From the NCBI GenBank assembly GCA_016906335.1, contig JADEYG010000009.1, positions 493,501 through 557,500 on the forward strand: a DNA stretch of 64,000 nt. Reading direction: 5' to 3'. The notes below the pieces were generated by a model. The model did no database searches and had not been told where the DNA came from. It was given only the letters and a program-made list of their open reading frames with translations. Source of the stretch: Novakomyces olei (taxonomy: Eukaryota > Ascomycota > Novakomycetes > Novakomycetales > Novakomycetaceae). Below, piece by piece: positions 37,322-49,370 of the stretch (position 1 is its first letter; each line of letters begins with the position of its first letter). The position numbers were made by a program, and so were the translations under genes.

Positions 37322-40300
37322 ATGGATACGGACACGCAGGCGGATCATGGTACGTTTTTTGCTATAGTGACGTTGTGCATTTCTCACCGGCGATAGCTAT
37401 ACAACTGAGCCCCGAAGAACGTCGCGCGTTTAGTCACCTGTTTCGCGAGGCGGATCGACAGGATGTGGGTGTCATTACGGGCGATGTTGCTGTAAAATTT
37501 TTTGAAAAAAGCGGGTTGCCACCACAAACGCTCGGCAAGGTAATTGATAATATACACGTTTTGGCGATCCGTCTAACACTGCAAACTGTAGATATGGCAG
37601 ATTGCCGACACTGAGAATCTCGGATTCTTGACGCAAAAATCATTCTCCGTAGCTCTGCGACTCATTGGCAAAGCACAGACAGGACAGGAGCCGTCTGAAG
37701 CACTTGCAGTCTCACGTAAGATCATCTCTTGACTTTGCTTATTGTCTTCCGCATCGTTCATTCGCTGTGCTATATCTCATTTATTACCTGAAATTATGCT
37801 ATTCAGATCTTACAGGCCACCACTAACTCTCTAATCTACAGCCGGACCAATCCCAAAATTTGATGGAGTCCGTGTGCCGTCTGCCAGCCGTGGACCACCT
37901 CCGCAGCCTCCGCCTGCAAGAATTCCTGCCCTAACCCCGACAGACCGTACCCGTTACCAGCAAATGTTTCAAAATATTGGACCGGTAGACGGTGTGATTG
38001 ATGGTCAGCGTGCTAAAGAAGTGTTGACCCGCGCAAAACTGCCGACAGAAGTGCTCGGTCAAGTTTGGTAAGTGTAAATGAGGGTTTGAGAATAGTTTAA
38101 TCATTGTAAATGCCGTGCGATCTACTTTTTGTTTACAAAGAATAATCGCAATTATTCGTTTTTTATTATTTGGCTATTCGCTTTTATTCAAATCGTTCTA
38201 GCTCTATTCTCCTATACTAATTGAAGGAACCTGTCCGACATTGAGCAGAAAGGTGCACTTGACGTTACCGGGTTCACTATTGCCATGCATCTTATATCGC
38301 AGTTAATGTCGGGCCAAATAAAGTCTTTGCCCCCCGTTTTACCTCCCGGACTGCTGGAGGCTGCCTCAGTACAGCCGCGCCACTCTGCTTCTTTCCCACC
38401 AAACGCCAGTGTAAGTCCAGTCTTTGGTCAGCCCTCGAGGCAGTTTACAGAATCGCCTGTTCAGGAATCTCAGCCTCCCGTGGCTTCCTCCCCTGTCACT
38501 TTCCAAGTTTGGGACGTGTCCCGGGAGGAGCAGGATTACTATAATAAGCAGTATGGTCTTTTGGATAGGTCTCACAAGGGCTATGTAACCGGGGAGGAAG
38601 CTGTTTCCCTTTTCCTGCAATCAAAGCTGCCAGAGGAGGTCCTGGCACAAATTTGGGATCTTGCTGATGTCCACAAGACAGGTCAGCTAGACTCAGAAGA
38701 GTTTGCAGTAGCAATGCACTTGATTAAGCAAAAGTTATTGGGCAATCCACTTCCTTCAAGCCTTCCACCGACGCTTGTTCCTCCATCGCAGAGGAAGAAG
38801 AAAAATGCCACGGAGCCTTTGCCACGCGAAGCCAGCACGGTTGCTCAATCACCTCCAGCTCCTTCTTCAGCAGCGGCAGATTTATTCGGTCTCAATGATG
38901 CATTCTCCTCTCCTCAACCGCAGCCTCGAGTTCAGTCGCCTCCCGCTACTGCTTTCAGTGCTGCTCCGGCCCCGGGAAGCGGAGGCCCTAGTCATGTTTC
39001 ATCTAGAGGGTCAAAAGCCCGAGCGTTTATTCCTACTTCTGCGTTTGGGCAATCACTACAGAAGCAGGATAGTATGGCAGTACCCCCTGCGTCGGAGCAG
39101 ACACTGCCGTCTCCTCAGCCTGAGCCACAGGCTCCCACTTCTTCACAGCCTGTACCCCCACCTGCTCAGCCTGTACCCCCACAGTTTCAATCGCCTCCGG
39201 CTTCAACCGCGTCTTCTGCAGCCGTCCTGCCTTTTGGCCGGGACCTTTTGAGCGAGCCAGAAGAGCCCCTGAGTAAACAGGTTTCTGAACAGGCTGTTAA
39301 CGTAGCAGATTTGGCAAACCAAGCTCAGTCGGTGGAGCGTTCACTGGAGGAAAATAAGAAGGCTCATACGGATGGTAATCGACAGCTCAAATCGCTATAC
39401 CAAGAATCAAAGGATCTGGAAGCCAAGCTTTCCAGTATCCGTGGCCTTTATGATGAAGAAGTTAAAGCTGTGCAGTCTATCAATGAAGAGCTAGCGACTG
39501 TTCGTCAGCAAACAAACAGCTACCGTCATGAGTACAACGTGCTGGAAGCCAGTTTGCATGCCCTCCAGTCTCAGCACGGAGAGACAGAAAATGCTGTTGT
39601 TGCTGACAAGAAGGAGAATGAGGCTCTGAAAGAACGTATTCGCGCCCTCAACGAGCAAAAAGCAGCTATAGAAGCAGAAGGAGAGCGAGTTAAAAAGGAG
39701 TCTCGCCAGCAACGTGGGCTTGTTGCAATCAACAAGAAGCAGTTGGCCACTCTTGATTCTAGTGTGGCCAAACTGCGCAGCGAAATTGAAGAGGCAACCA
39801 GGGAGATTGAGGCGGCAAAAGCGGATCTCGCCCAATCAAAGGCAAGCATTGAGCAAAATGAAGCTTTGCATCAGCAATTGCTGTCTCAGCAGGAACGGTT
39901 GATGCAACAGCACTCAGAGTTGCAAGCGCAGAGGGAGCAGGCTCAAAAACAGGGTCAAAAACAGCAGCAAGGCATTTCTGCTCTTGAACAATCAAACAGA
40001 TCGCTTTCTGGTCAGGTCAACCCTAACCCTAATCAGCCAAGTGATTTACCCACTTCGCCCAGCACGAATCCCTTCCATCGTATTGGCTCACCACTGGCTG
40101 CTGGGGCAGCAGTTGGTGCACTCGGAGGCGCTTTGGCCGCAGCAGTAAGGTCGCCTGATGATAATGCTTCGGCAAAGACCAGTCTTTTTGACGAAGCCTT
40201 TGGTATTCATGACGCTCGACCAGGAAGCGGTGTTGGTGCGAGTGTGAAGCCGAAAGCTGTTGCAATTGATGCGCCAGACACGAATGCTATGGGGGACAGT

Positions 40301-42270
40301 CGGGACCATGAAGCTGCAAGTACGACGAGCGTAGACGAGTCTCTGATTGTGGAGCCTCCGAGGTCAACTGCTCCCTCTATACCGCCTTCTTCAAGCGTGA
40401 CTGAAGTTGGTGATGATGCAGGTATGGAGAAAAGAGAGAAAAGCACAAAAATTTTAATTAAAAATTTATTTAAAAATTTATCTGGTCTTTTTATTTCATA
40501 TTTGAGACTAACTTTGCAGTGGACGCTAGTGAGCCAACACCGTCAGGTGAAAATCATGTACCGTCTGCGAATGAACAAGCTGGCACACTAGCAGAATCCG
40601 ATGCTCAGCACTTGGAGACGGGCCAGCCTGAACAACCTTATGCCGACGATCGAGGCCAGCCTGTCTCTGCGACTACAGAGACAGGGAACGAGGCAGTAGT
40701 GCAAGCACCCCAGCTGGAGCAACCAGTAGCTGCGCCTTTGTCGACATCAGGAATACAGGGCGACGCTGAAAAGGCAGCTCAAGTGCCTCTTGAGCAAGCA
40801 ACTGAATCGCCTCCAGTTCCCGGCAGTGCAGACGATGCTGGACCGATTAGTTCAGGCGCAGATGCAGAAGATTCGCCAGAGATTGATAGCCTTACTCCTC
40901 TCGACGTGGCAAGAACTCTGGGCTCAGCTCCAAGATCAAAGTCGCTAGTGTCGAGTGAAGCTCCTTTGGCTAATCAACACGAGGACTTTTATGGGGGCAG
41001 TAATGCTTCAGCCGCTCGTAACCCTGTTGACCCAGAGCATTCGGAATCAGAGCAGCAGGCAGCTAAAGAGCCTATTGAGCCTGCTCCGGTTCCACCAGCA
41101 GTAAGTGCCGCAGACTCTGGCAAGGTTGTACAGTCTTCTGGGTCAGTTGCGCCTTCCGTTTCTGCAGACTTGAACGGCAACAGGGATACTGCTACTCCGG
41201 CTGGAGCAGACCACGAGGCCAGTAGAGAATTTTCTGCAGCAATGGCCTTTGTATCCTCTATTTCTCCTCAGACAGAAGGCGGGCAGGGTCCCCATTACGC
41301 TCCCATTATTCAGAAAGATTACCAGGAAAGCTCTTCGTCTTCGAGTTCTTCTTATGGTGAAGGCGCAGAGCAAGACAAAGCACAGGAGAATGAAGCACAA
41401 AAGAATGAAGGACAGGAAGGCGAAGGAGGATCTCTGCGTGATACAGAGTCAATTGACCGGTTTGGTACTCCAGACTCGTTCACTTCAGCTCGACAGGGCG
41501 AAACAGCAAGCATGGAAAATAGCACGGCGCCCAAACTTGCGCCGATTGATACGGACGTCGGCAGCAATAATGTTAATAATAATATTAGTAACAATAATAA
41601 CACTACAGACACCAATCTTGCAGCAAATGCAGGAAATGTTTCCGGTGCAAAAGACGATTTTGATGATGCTTTCAGCAATTTAACAGAGGCCAAAGCAGTG
41701 GAAAACGGTGATGAAGGATCCGTGGACGAGTCGGCTGCAAACTTTGGCAATCCTACAACCACTGACGACTTTGATGAGTTCAATCCGGCCTTTGATTCAC
41801 CTGCTCCCCGACCCAAAACGAGTGACGATGATTGGTCCCAGTTTTCGCAGACTCTTTCGCAGGTAAAGTTACGCAGTGATGATCAGCCGACAGGGTCGGG
41901 GTCTGCTTCTGCTCAGCCGACAGTTCAGCAGCCGGCTTCCGGAGACGATTTTGATGCAGTTTTTGGTAGCTTTTTCAATAATCAGCAGCCCCAGCAAAAC
42001 AGTAGGCCAGGGACGAACGGGAATGCTTCAGTTGCCCGGCAGCCTTCTTCTTCAGGCACAACTCCCTCACTGCGTCAGGCGCCTGCCATCCCACCTCATC
42101 GTCGACGCACGTCTAATAATCAGACGACTTTGGCCAGTGAAGTTATCGACGATCCTCAGCTCAAGGAGCTTGTTGGTATGGGGTTTTCTCAAGAAGATGG
42201 GGCTCGTGCTTTACGCGTAAAGAATGGCAATCTTTCGGAAGCTACTAATTATTTATTGGACGGTAATTAG
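37322..42270 (+). CDS. EDE1: Ede1/Eps15-like endocytic scaffold with three EH domains and a UBA
   Basis: Early-arriving scaffold of clathrin-mediated endocytosis; EH domains bind NPF motifs and the UBA binds ubiquitinated cargo. Six exons: 37322-37349, 37397-37539, 37592-37715, 37842-38067, 38227-40421 and 40520-42270, giving 1488 aa. EH1 about 13-90 (LSPEERRAFSHLFREAD, IWQIADTENLGFL), EH2 about 128-195 (LTPTDRTRYQQMFQNIG), EH3 about 265-345 (IWDLADVHKTGQLDSEEFAV). A Pro-rich linker, a long coiled coil (about 530-770), one NPF (TNPFHRIG), and an acidic disordered region with repeated DFDDAF-like motifs follow. The C-terminal UBA reads LKELVGMGFSQEDGARALR, ending at the stop. Length is close to fungal Ede1. 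The first exon is short but in phase. Confidence 0.94.
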
Positions 42271-43536
42271 CTGGAAATTTGGCAATTTATTTACTTTTAA
42301 TGAAAGGATAAAGAAACAGTCAATGAAAATATTAAATGAGAAAAGGTAAAAAAAAAGGTGAAAACAAAAAAAGGTGATTATAACATTGGCATTTGCCTGA
42401 TTGACGGGACTTTTTGGGCGCGTGTGGCAGCATGGCAGTATGGCACCGTCCTTGTTAGCTGCACAGAATACGCAAGGAAACGGCCGTTTAATTACAGACA
42501 AGTGTTTGAGCTTGAAAGTGTGTTTATTACTGTAATTTGTACTCTTTTTGTTCTTTCTTGTCCCCGATTCATACTCAGGAATAAGAGTAGATAAAACTAT
42601 CGACATAGATTTATTTATTGTTAGCTGTATCTCAATGTGCTCCTTCAGTGTCTTGTATAACCATCCACGAGCAGCATTGTGCGCGATAGAGCCATGTGCC
42701 AGTGCTGCCAATTCAAGCTGGAATTGCTCAGGCCTTTGTACAAGTGAAGCGCGGCTCTTGTTGAAAAATACTTATCAAAAACTACATGCACCCTCGTCCT
42801 TGTGCAACTGGCAATAAATAAGGAGTAAACGTGTGGCACTTGGACGGCACGTAGCTGCTCTTGTCGAGACACCTTTAGGGTTAAGTGGGGTTATCGTCTG
42901 TCTCGCAGTACATAACCGTAGCGTGAAACTTGCTACAAGTTTATTAGGCAGTAACTATTATTGCTGATACTAGTGTAAAGTACGCGGATAAGGTAGCAAG
43001 TAAGGTAGCAAGTAAGAGGTAGAAGTATAAGGTAGCAAGTAAGAGGTAGCAAGTAAAAGTGGTATCAGTGTTCATACTTGGTAAAAGTACGAACGAGTAT
43101 TAGTGTAAGAAGTATTAGGGTATACAAGTTGGTTTCTAGCCTTAACTTTGAATGTAATATAACAACAACGCTCGTACATTATCTATCTAACCTTCGCGCA
43201 CACACGTTATCGTCATAGTGACACTGTGGAGTACCGTCGACACTGGCTGCACATGCAGAGCTGATGAACCTGAGCGTAACTGCTTCACCAGTGTTGTACG
43301 CATAACAAACCTTATACGAGCACAGCCGTTTACGAGCACAGCGTTTACGAGCAAAGTACGGTGCTCAGCAGGCACGTCCGCCACAAAGGTATACATCTAA
43401 CCTTCCACGTCTTCCAGTTCCAACTTTGACCTGTACAGTGTAGTACCACCTCCCTCCTCTCCGGTCCACGATCCTCCCTCCACTGCCTCGACTGGCACGG
43501 CTGGCACGGCTGGCAGTGCAGGCCTCTGCGCCCCGT
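42271..43536. other. Intergenic region with tandem repeats
   Basis: About 1.27 kb between EDE1 and the DDHD gene. Contains tandem copies of AAGGTAGCAAGTAAGAGGTAG at about 42988-43060 and of TTTACGAGCACAGC at about 43325-43355. Short ORFs on both strands lack support. No gene seen. Confidence 0.6.
42988..43060. repeat. Tandem repeat, core AAGGTAGCAAGTAAGAGG
   Basis: About four imperfect copies with the shared core GGTAGCAAGTAA, about 480 bases upstream of the DDHD gene start. Confidence 0.85.
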
Positions 43537-46025
43537 ATGACCACGTGGCTGCAGGCTTATGTCCCCGGCGCAGGCAGATCTCTGTCTCTTCGCGAACCCA
43601 ACTCTTCAACATCGAAGCCCGGCTCGAGCGAGGCCGAGCAGGGCTCTTCATCTGGACTGGAGACAAGCGTGCTCCAGCAGGACGCGAGACCTGAAATATC
43701 GCACAGGCACCCGCTCTCTATCCGTGACCCTAATGCCCCTCCCTTGCGAGTACAGTGGTACTATGCCGTAGACGTACCCCTGCGCAAGTTTAGCGATCAA
43801 AGCAGTCAAAAGAGCAATCAAAAAGCCAATCCAAAATTGAATCAAAAACACAATTCAAATTCAAACTTGAATTCAAAAAATAATTCAAAAAATAATTCAA
43901 AAAATAACCCAAACTTGAGCAGTGTGAATACGGACACGTCTGTGCCGCCACAACGTACGGCGCACAAGTTTGCAGCGTTCAGTCGGCGCGACTCAGAGTC
44001 GCTCGAGTCAGCGTTCCAGCAGAGTCCAGACTCTCCGCCGGACGATGTGCAGGAGCGGCAGAGCTTTGTTGTCCCCGTAAACGAGGATCATTTGTTTGAG
44101 GTCGATATAATCCGCCGAGAACTTGCGCCAACGTATTGGCGTGGAGCCGTCTTTGAAGTGCGCAGGGGCAGCTGGTTCTTCCAGGACGCTACTGGCAGCG
44201 TACGGCCGTGTGACGAGAACCTGGCTACTCAGCTGGAGGAAGGGTATATAAAGATTAAACCCTACCGCGAACCGCCGAGTGGGCCAGAGAGTGGGGCAAA
44301 GCGTGGCTCAGCTGGCTCAGCAGCTTCCTCGGGAGACAAGCAGGCTTCGTGGAAGCTGCTTGGTCGGCACACGGGCAAGTTTGTAGTGTATGGGAGTGCG
44401 AGTACGGCTTACATCTTGTCCGACGACCTGTACGGGACACTGACTTCGACCTTTGTATCAAAGCTGTCTGCTGGGTACTATACTCCAGGGACACGAGTAG
44501 TACGGGGCTTCCCGGACAAGGAAAAGGACAAGTCCAGGTCCAGAAGCTGGACGGCCAAGTCTGAGGCTACAAACGGCCTTTTAGCTACAAACGATCCTCG
44601 AGTCACAAACGACTCTGGAGCCAACAACGATCCTGGAGCCAACAACGACTCTGGAGCCAACAACGATCCTGGAGTCAACAACGATCCTGGAGCAGAGGCG
44701 GCGATGGCAAAAGGCACTGCTCCCTCACTGAGCTCTGCTCTACTTGCAGAGCAGTCCAAGGACTATACTGTGCATGTGAGTGAGGACATGCAGCAGATGG
44801 CAACGGCTCCAGAGGTAGAGGACCCGGATCGCGAGATTGACCACTTGATCCTTGTCTGCCATGGCATTGGCCAAAAGCTGGGAGAGAGGATCGACTCTGT
44901 AAACTTTGTCCACAATGTCAATGTACTGCGCAACTCGCTCAAGGCCACATACAAGTCGGCAGAGGAGCTGCAGTCCCTCTCTGGCCACCCGCAAAACTGT
45001 GGGATCCAGGTTTTGCCCGTCCACTGGCGCCACCATATCCGCTTTGGCCAGGCTCAGTCAGAGGACTTTGGCAGCCATAGCTATAGCAGGAGCAGTAGTC
45101 CTGAACGGCCGACGACCGCTACTGCCGACTCGGCAGACGGTATAGATCTCGGCGAGGAAGGCACGTCTTGCACAGACGAGCAAGCAGACTTTGAAGGTGA
45201 TTTTGAAGGTAATTTTAAACGTAATTGTAAAGGTAACTGTAAAGTTAATTGTAAAGGTGAGGCAGACGAGGAGCACGCTACACTGCAGGACATTACAGTG
45301 GAAGGAGTGCCCGGGATCAGAGGCATTATCAGCGACGTTCTACTCGACATACTGCTGTTCTACCAGCCGCGGTACCGTGAGCAGATAATCCGCAGCGTTG
45401 CCTCAGAGATGAACCGTATCTACTGCCTCTTTGTAGCCCGGCACCCGGGCTTCAAGGGCAAAGTCTCCGTTATGGGCCACTCGCTGGGAAGTGCAATACT
45501 GTTTGATATAATGTGCCGTCAGCCGGCTAAAAGTGAGCTGGACCAGCAAGCAGCAAATCGCTCACAAGAGGCACCCGCCTGGACGGGTCCAGTGCTGGAC
45601 TTTGAGGTTGAAAACTTTTATGCTCTCGGCAGCCCTATCGGCCTCTTCCAGATGCTCCGGGGCCACGATATAAGCGCTCGAAGCACAAAGCCTGGTGGCC
45701 AAAGCACACGGGCGTCTAGTCCGCTCGTGAAGAACCTGTACAATATTTTCTACCCTTCTGACCCGGTCAGCTACCGTCTAGAGCCGCTCGTGTGGAAGGG
45801 AGCTGCCCGGATGAAACCTTACCCTCTGCCTTACACAAAGAGCGGGTTCGGGTACAGGCTTACCGGTCTGCAGGACCTGTCTCAGCGACTCGCTGACGGA
45901 GCGTCTGGTCTCTTTAGTGGACTCCGCAACGGAATAACAAACACTATTCTCTCCCGGTCACTGGGGTACAGGTACGCCCCGCCAGAACCTGAACCAGGAA
46001 CTGGAACTGGAACTGGCACTGGCAA

Positions 46026-46058
<33 letters not shown>

Positions 46059-46584
46059 CAGTAGCAGAAAGAACAGAGCAGGGCACTTGCCCGGCAATTC
46101 TGCCTCAGGAACGGGTGTGGGCAGTACAGCCAGCGGACATAGGTCTAGTGTGAAAAAGAGCTGGGAGAGTGGGACTGTGAGTGACGATGGTGGGTCTGGT
46201 TTCACTGGCAGCCATCGTGATGGAGCCCAGCGGCGTTCAGAGGCTCGGTCTCGGCTTGTGGCGAGGCTCGTAGAAGCTCAAGTGGAGGAGAACGTCCCCC
46301 TTGACGAGGCAGAGCGGACTGCCCGAGCCCAGGCTGATATGCTGTTTGGAGAAGGCAGCAAGAAGCCGTCAGTGCAGAGCCCTGCAGAGGGTTCGGGAGA
46401 GCAGCGGCTGCAGCAGCTGAACATGACTGGCCGCTTGGATTTTGCTATTCAGGAGGGACTGTTTGATGCAAGCTACATTTCTGCTATTGCCTCGCATCTG
46501 AGCTACTGGGCTGACGTGGACGTTGCACACTTTGTGCTCTCTCAGCAGCTGTGGACAAGTGCACGCGAGCAAAAGTGGGGATAA
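43537..46584 (+). CDS. DDHD-domain phospholipase
   Basis: Phospholipase A1-like enzyme of the DDHD1/DDHD2/yeast Ddl1 family. Single exon, 1015 aa from the ATG at 43537 (an in-frame GTG 21 bases upstream is ignored). Visible: low-complexity N-terminus with Asn/Lys/Ser repeats (NSKNNSKNNSKNNP); the WWE-like region (VQWYYAVDVPLRKFS, DIIRRELAPTYWRGAVFEVR); a NNDPGANNDSG repeat; the lipase block HLILVCHGIGQKLGERID; the nucleophile elbow GHSLGS (Ser about 649); and the DDHD region FEVENFYALGSPIGLFQMLR with NIFYPSDPVSYRLEPLV. A Ser tract (about 13 residues) precedes a C-terminal extension ending DVDVAHFVLSQQLWTSAREQ. The Asp-Asp-His-Asp metal/catalytic set is only partly traceable by eye. Family firm; substrate unknown. 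Confidence 0.92.
44600..44690 (+). repeat. In-frame minisatellite in the DDHD gene
   Basis: About six copies of a 15-base unit (ACAACGATCCTGGAGCCA variants) encoding alternating NNDPG/A and NNDSG repeats in a disordered linker. Confidence 0.9.
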
Positions 46585-46587
46585 GTA

Positions 46588-46650
46588 CGAAATGCAAAGT
46601 ACAAAGTACGAAATGCAAAGTACGAAATGCAAAGTACAAAGTATGAAATG
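46588..46650. repeat. Tandem repeat ACGAAATGCAAAGTAC
   Basis: About four imperfect copies directly downstream of the DDHD stop codon, probably in the 3' UTR. Confidence 0.9.
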
Positions 46651-47261
46651 GTCGGGAGAGGGAAAACTAGTTTGCCGAATGGTATAGGTTTCTGAATGGC
46701 GCCGTTTGCTTATAAAGTGGGTTCGTAATGGCAGGCGGGCGCCTTTTATATATGGCAATACCCTTAATCTGCCCCGTACGTCTAGGGTATACCCAATCTT
46801 TTCGTTGGGCACGGGAAGCATTGGCCTTTGCGCTTGAGGGTGCAAACAGTCGAAAAGATTGAAATTGCATACGTTGTTTGATCGAGCTTGTTAAACTCGT
46901 GTAACTTTGAGCAAGTGATTGGGAGTAGAAGAATCGTGGGAGATGTAATTCCCTTTTTATCAGCCAACAAAGCATACGCGTTCTTTTACATTTTCCAGTC
47001 AAACTCTGATTTTTTAGCCATAGCATTTTGTTGAAAGTGGGTGATTCTTGAAATACATGTTTTACTAATAGTTTGAATGAAAGGCTTTCTATCCACTAAT
47101 GAAACTCGACCCGAATTATTCACTGTTTCTGTTTTTAATAGCGAAAATGACAATGATACAGTTTGTAGCAATTATTCTCAATTTAAATTAAACTTTTGTC
47201 CTTAAACGATAAGTAGTGTTTAACAATAATAATCGGTTGGTAACAAAATTATAATGTAACA

Positions 47262-47306
47262 AAAAAATAATAATAAAATAAAATAATAATAATAATAATA
47301 ATAATA
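47262..47306. repeat. AAT microsatellite
   Basis: Short AATAAT array, with AAAAT variants at its start. Confidence 0.9.
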
Positions 47307-48010
47307 CTATGGGCATCCACTTGCTAACGCGTGATTTAGGGTCGACACTTGTATAGCTGTCATTGCACCCTTTTCCCTCTTTGCCTATTTAACTGACAAA
47401 TGCAGGTGCACAAGGCTGCTCAATAAAGTAAGTAAAATTGACGCCCGATAATTTCTGCCGAATAATAGGCACAAATTCGACGGTAAACTCTATCGGCATT
47501 AATTGTCTGCGGCATTTGTTTACAGCCCCACTTTGAAAGTTGTAGTCACATCCGAAAAGTATCCGCCGCTACTAAACTAAATGCTAAAGTGACTCTAAAG
47601 TGTCCAGACCCGTTGTGTAGACCAATGTGAGCGTGCGAAATGTGTACGTATACAGGCACGTGAAACTACTCGTCCCATATTAGAGGTTGACGATTGTCGA
47701 CCAATCATATTCGAGATCGACGCCATACGTGCGAACGTGTGGCCAAGCGCGACACGCAAAGGCCATTCTCCGTAATAACCAGAAAGTGGAGAAACGGATG
47801 GACGCAAAGGCGTTTACGTAAATACTGAATGTGCATGCAAGTTTGAAGCGCTGTGCAAATTAGAGTTTGGGTTTTGTTATTTGCAGACTCGTACTTTAGT
47901 ATGTACAGAGGCTGCAAGTAGTCCTGTCTAGAGTCCTACCAAAGCAAATCACAAAAAGCTTATTGAAAGGGAGGGAGGTATATATTGGGCTGACAAAGAC
48001 CACTGCCGTA

Positions 48011-48835
48011 ATGAACTGGCTTTTCTTCTTAGCGGCTCTAGTCTTTAATGCGATTTTATCGGTATGCGAAGTTGAGCCAGGGCACCAACGGCTCTTTGCC
48101 GCTGAGGACTCGAGTTTAACGTCGACGGGGGATACTCTGGCTCTACAAGTGTGGAGGGAGTTGGAGTCTGCCGCCACGAGTGAGGGGCAAGAGCAGTTAC
48201 GTTACTATCGTCGGGCTTTATCTGTAAGCGTCATGTTTATTTATCAGCGCATTTATATATATTTTATTTTATTTAATTTAATTTTAATTTATTTTAATTT
48301 ATTTTAATTTATTTTAATTTATTTTAATTAATTAATTTATTTATTTCATTTTAATTTTATTTTATTTAATTTATTTGCCTGTTCTTTTAGTTTTTGATTC
48401 ATCAATGATTGCACATGTTTCTTCGAGTTCTAACTGTAGTATTTTGAACGGGCCGCTCTTGAATCAGAGTACGCGTCAGTCATGCTCGGGCGCGATATGT
48501 GTCGCCAACTCGAGTCCGACGCACTTTTACATTGGCAGTGCCGGCAAGTGGCCGACGAATTGGTTTATGCCGCATTGGCAAAGCAGCATCATCCTCATTT
48601 TTACCATCGTTTATTGGCTATCATACTACGAGACGATGGAACTCGAATAATCGAGTCGGCAATTAAGGCAGCCACGCGAAAAGTAGCCCCTGAATCTCCC
48701 TGGCGAAGACTGTTAGGGCCGTTTGGTCGGAAATGTCGGACAAATGGCCGGGATAACTGGTCACGATTTGATTCAAAATCACGAGTGGAAAAACGAGGGT
48801 CTTGGCTGCGAAAAAAGTATTCTGCAACAGAGTAG
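48011..48835 (+). CDS. Unknown protein with N-terminal signal peptide
   Basis: Not recognised. Two exons, 48011-48223 and 48440-48835, join in phase 0 to 202 aa. The intron is 216 bases with a GTAAGC donor, a CTAAC branch site and a TGTAG acceptor, and holds a TTTAA/TTTTAA microsatellite. The start MNWLFFLAALVFNAILSV is a clear signal peptide or anchor; an in-frame ATG 48 bases upstream (47963) would bury it. The rest is alpha-helical and charged (LALQVWRELESAATSEGQEQ, YFERAALESEYASVMLGRDM, ALLHWQCRQVADELVYAALA), with a strongly basic C-terminal third (RKCRTNGRDNWSRFDSKSR). Without the splice both frames end early, which supports the model. Function unknown; an ER or secreted helical protein is the most that can be inferred. 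Confidence 0.6.
48240..48378. repeat. TTTAA/TTTTAATTTA microsatellite in an intron
   Basis: Low-complexity T/A array entirely within the intron of the 48011-48835 gene. Confidence 0.9.
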
Positions 48836-49370
48836 TGGGACATTTGTAGAATAAAAAGGGAGTGGAAAGCGTTGTCTGATTTTACGTATACAGCTGGTAA
48901 AGCATGGTTTCCATAGCTGCTTGTCTTTTGATATCATTATTTTTTTTTTCTTGTTATTTTATTATTCTTTTCGCTAAAACTGCTGTTTTTAATTGGCTTT
49001 TAACCAATTATTTAGGTTTATATTGATATCAATGACCGTGTTTTCAATGGAAGATATTCAACAAATGATATTCAATAAGCATGATACTTGGTAAACAATG
49101 GGGCATCAACAGGTGTAGTAATCTTGTAGCAGTGTATCCGAAAACGTAAAGAGCCAAGCTCTGCCGTGCTCTATTATTTGCCGCAGAACGAGAAAGGCAC
49201 ACTGCTCTGCATTAGAGCAAAATGGCAAGTAGACATATTAAATGACTTGCATATCTGCCCGTAAAGGGCCATTGTGAGGGGGAGAGACGTGGAAAAGTGA
49301 AGTAAATGAGGGAAAAGAGCAATAAAAATTTCTTAATGTCACGAATAAAAAAAGGTAAAAAAGTAAGGAG
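48836..49370. other. Convergent intergenic region
   Basis: 535 bases between the unknown + strand gene and the 3' end of ORM. No gene recognised. Confidence 0.65.

Larger units (their letters stand above)
46585..48010. other. Long intergenic region with repeats, no recognised gene
   Basis: 1.4 kb. Begins with tandem ACGAAATGCAAAGTAC copies just past the DDHD stop (about 46588-46650) and contains an AAT microsatellite at about 47262-47306. A 119-codon minus-strand ORF (46667-47026) overlaps other open frames and shows no domain I recognise; I do not call it. Confidence 0.55.

Noticed and set aside
37592-37715. Possible frameshift at the end of EDE1 EH1
   Set aside because: On re-reading the bases the frame continues and the exon length matches the next exon's phase.
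40018-40034. Telomere-like CCCTAACCCTAA
   Set aside because: Lies inside the EDE1 coding sequence (encodes an Asn-Pro repeat) and has only two copies.
46667-47026. 119-codon minus-strand ORF
   Set aside because: Overlaps other open frames, no recognisable domain, and lies in an AT-rich gap; not enough support.
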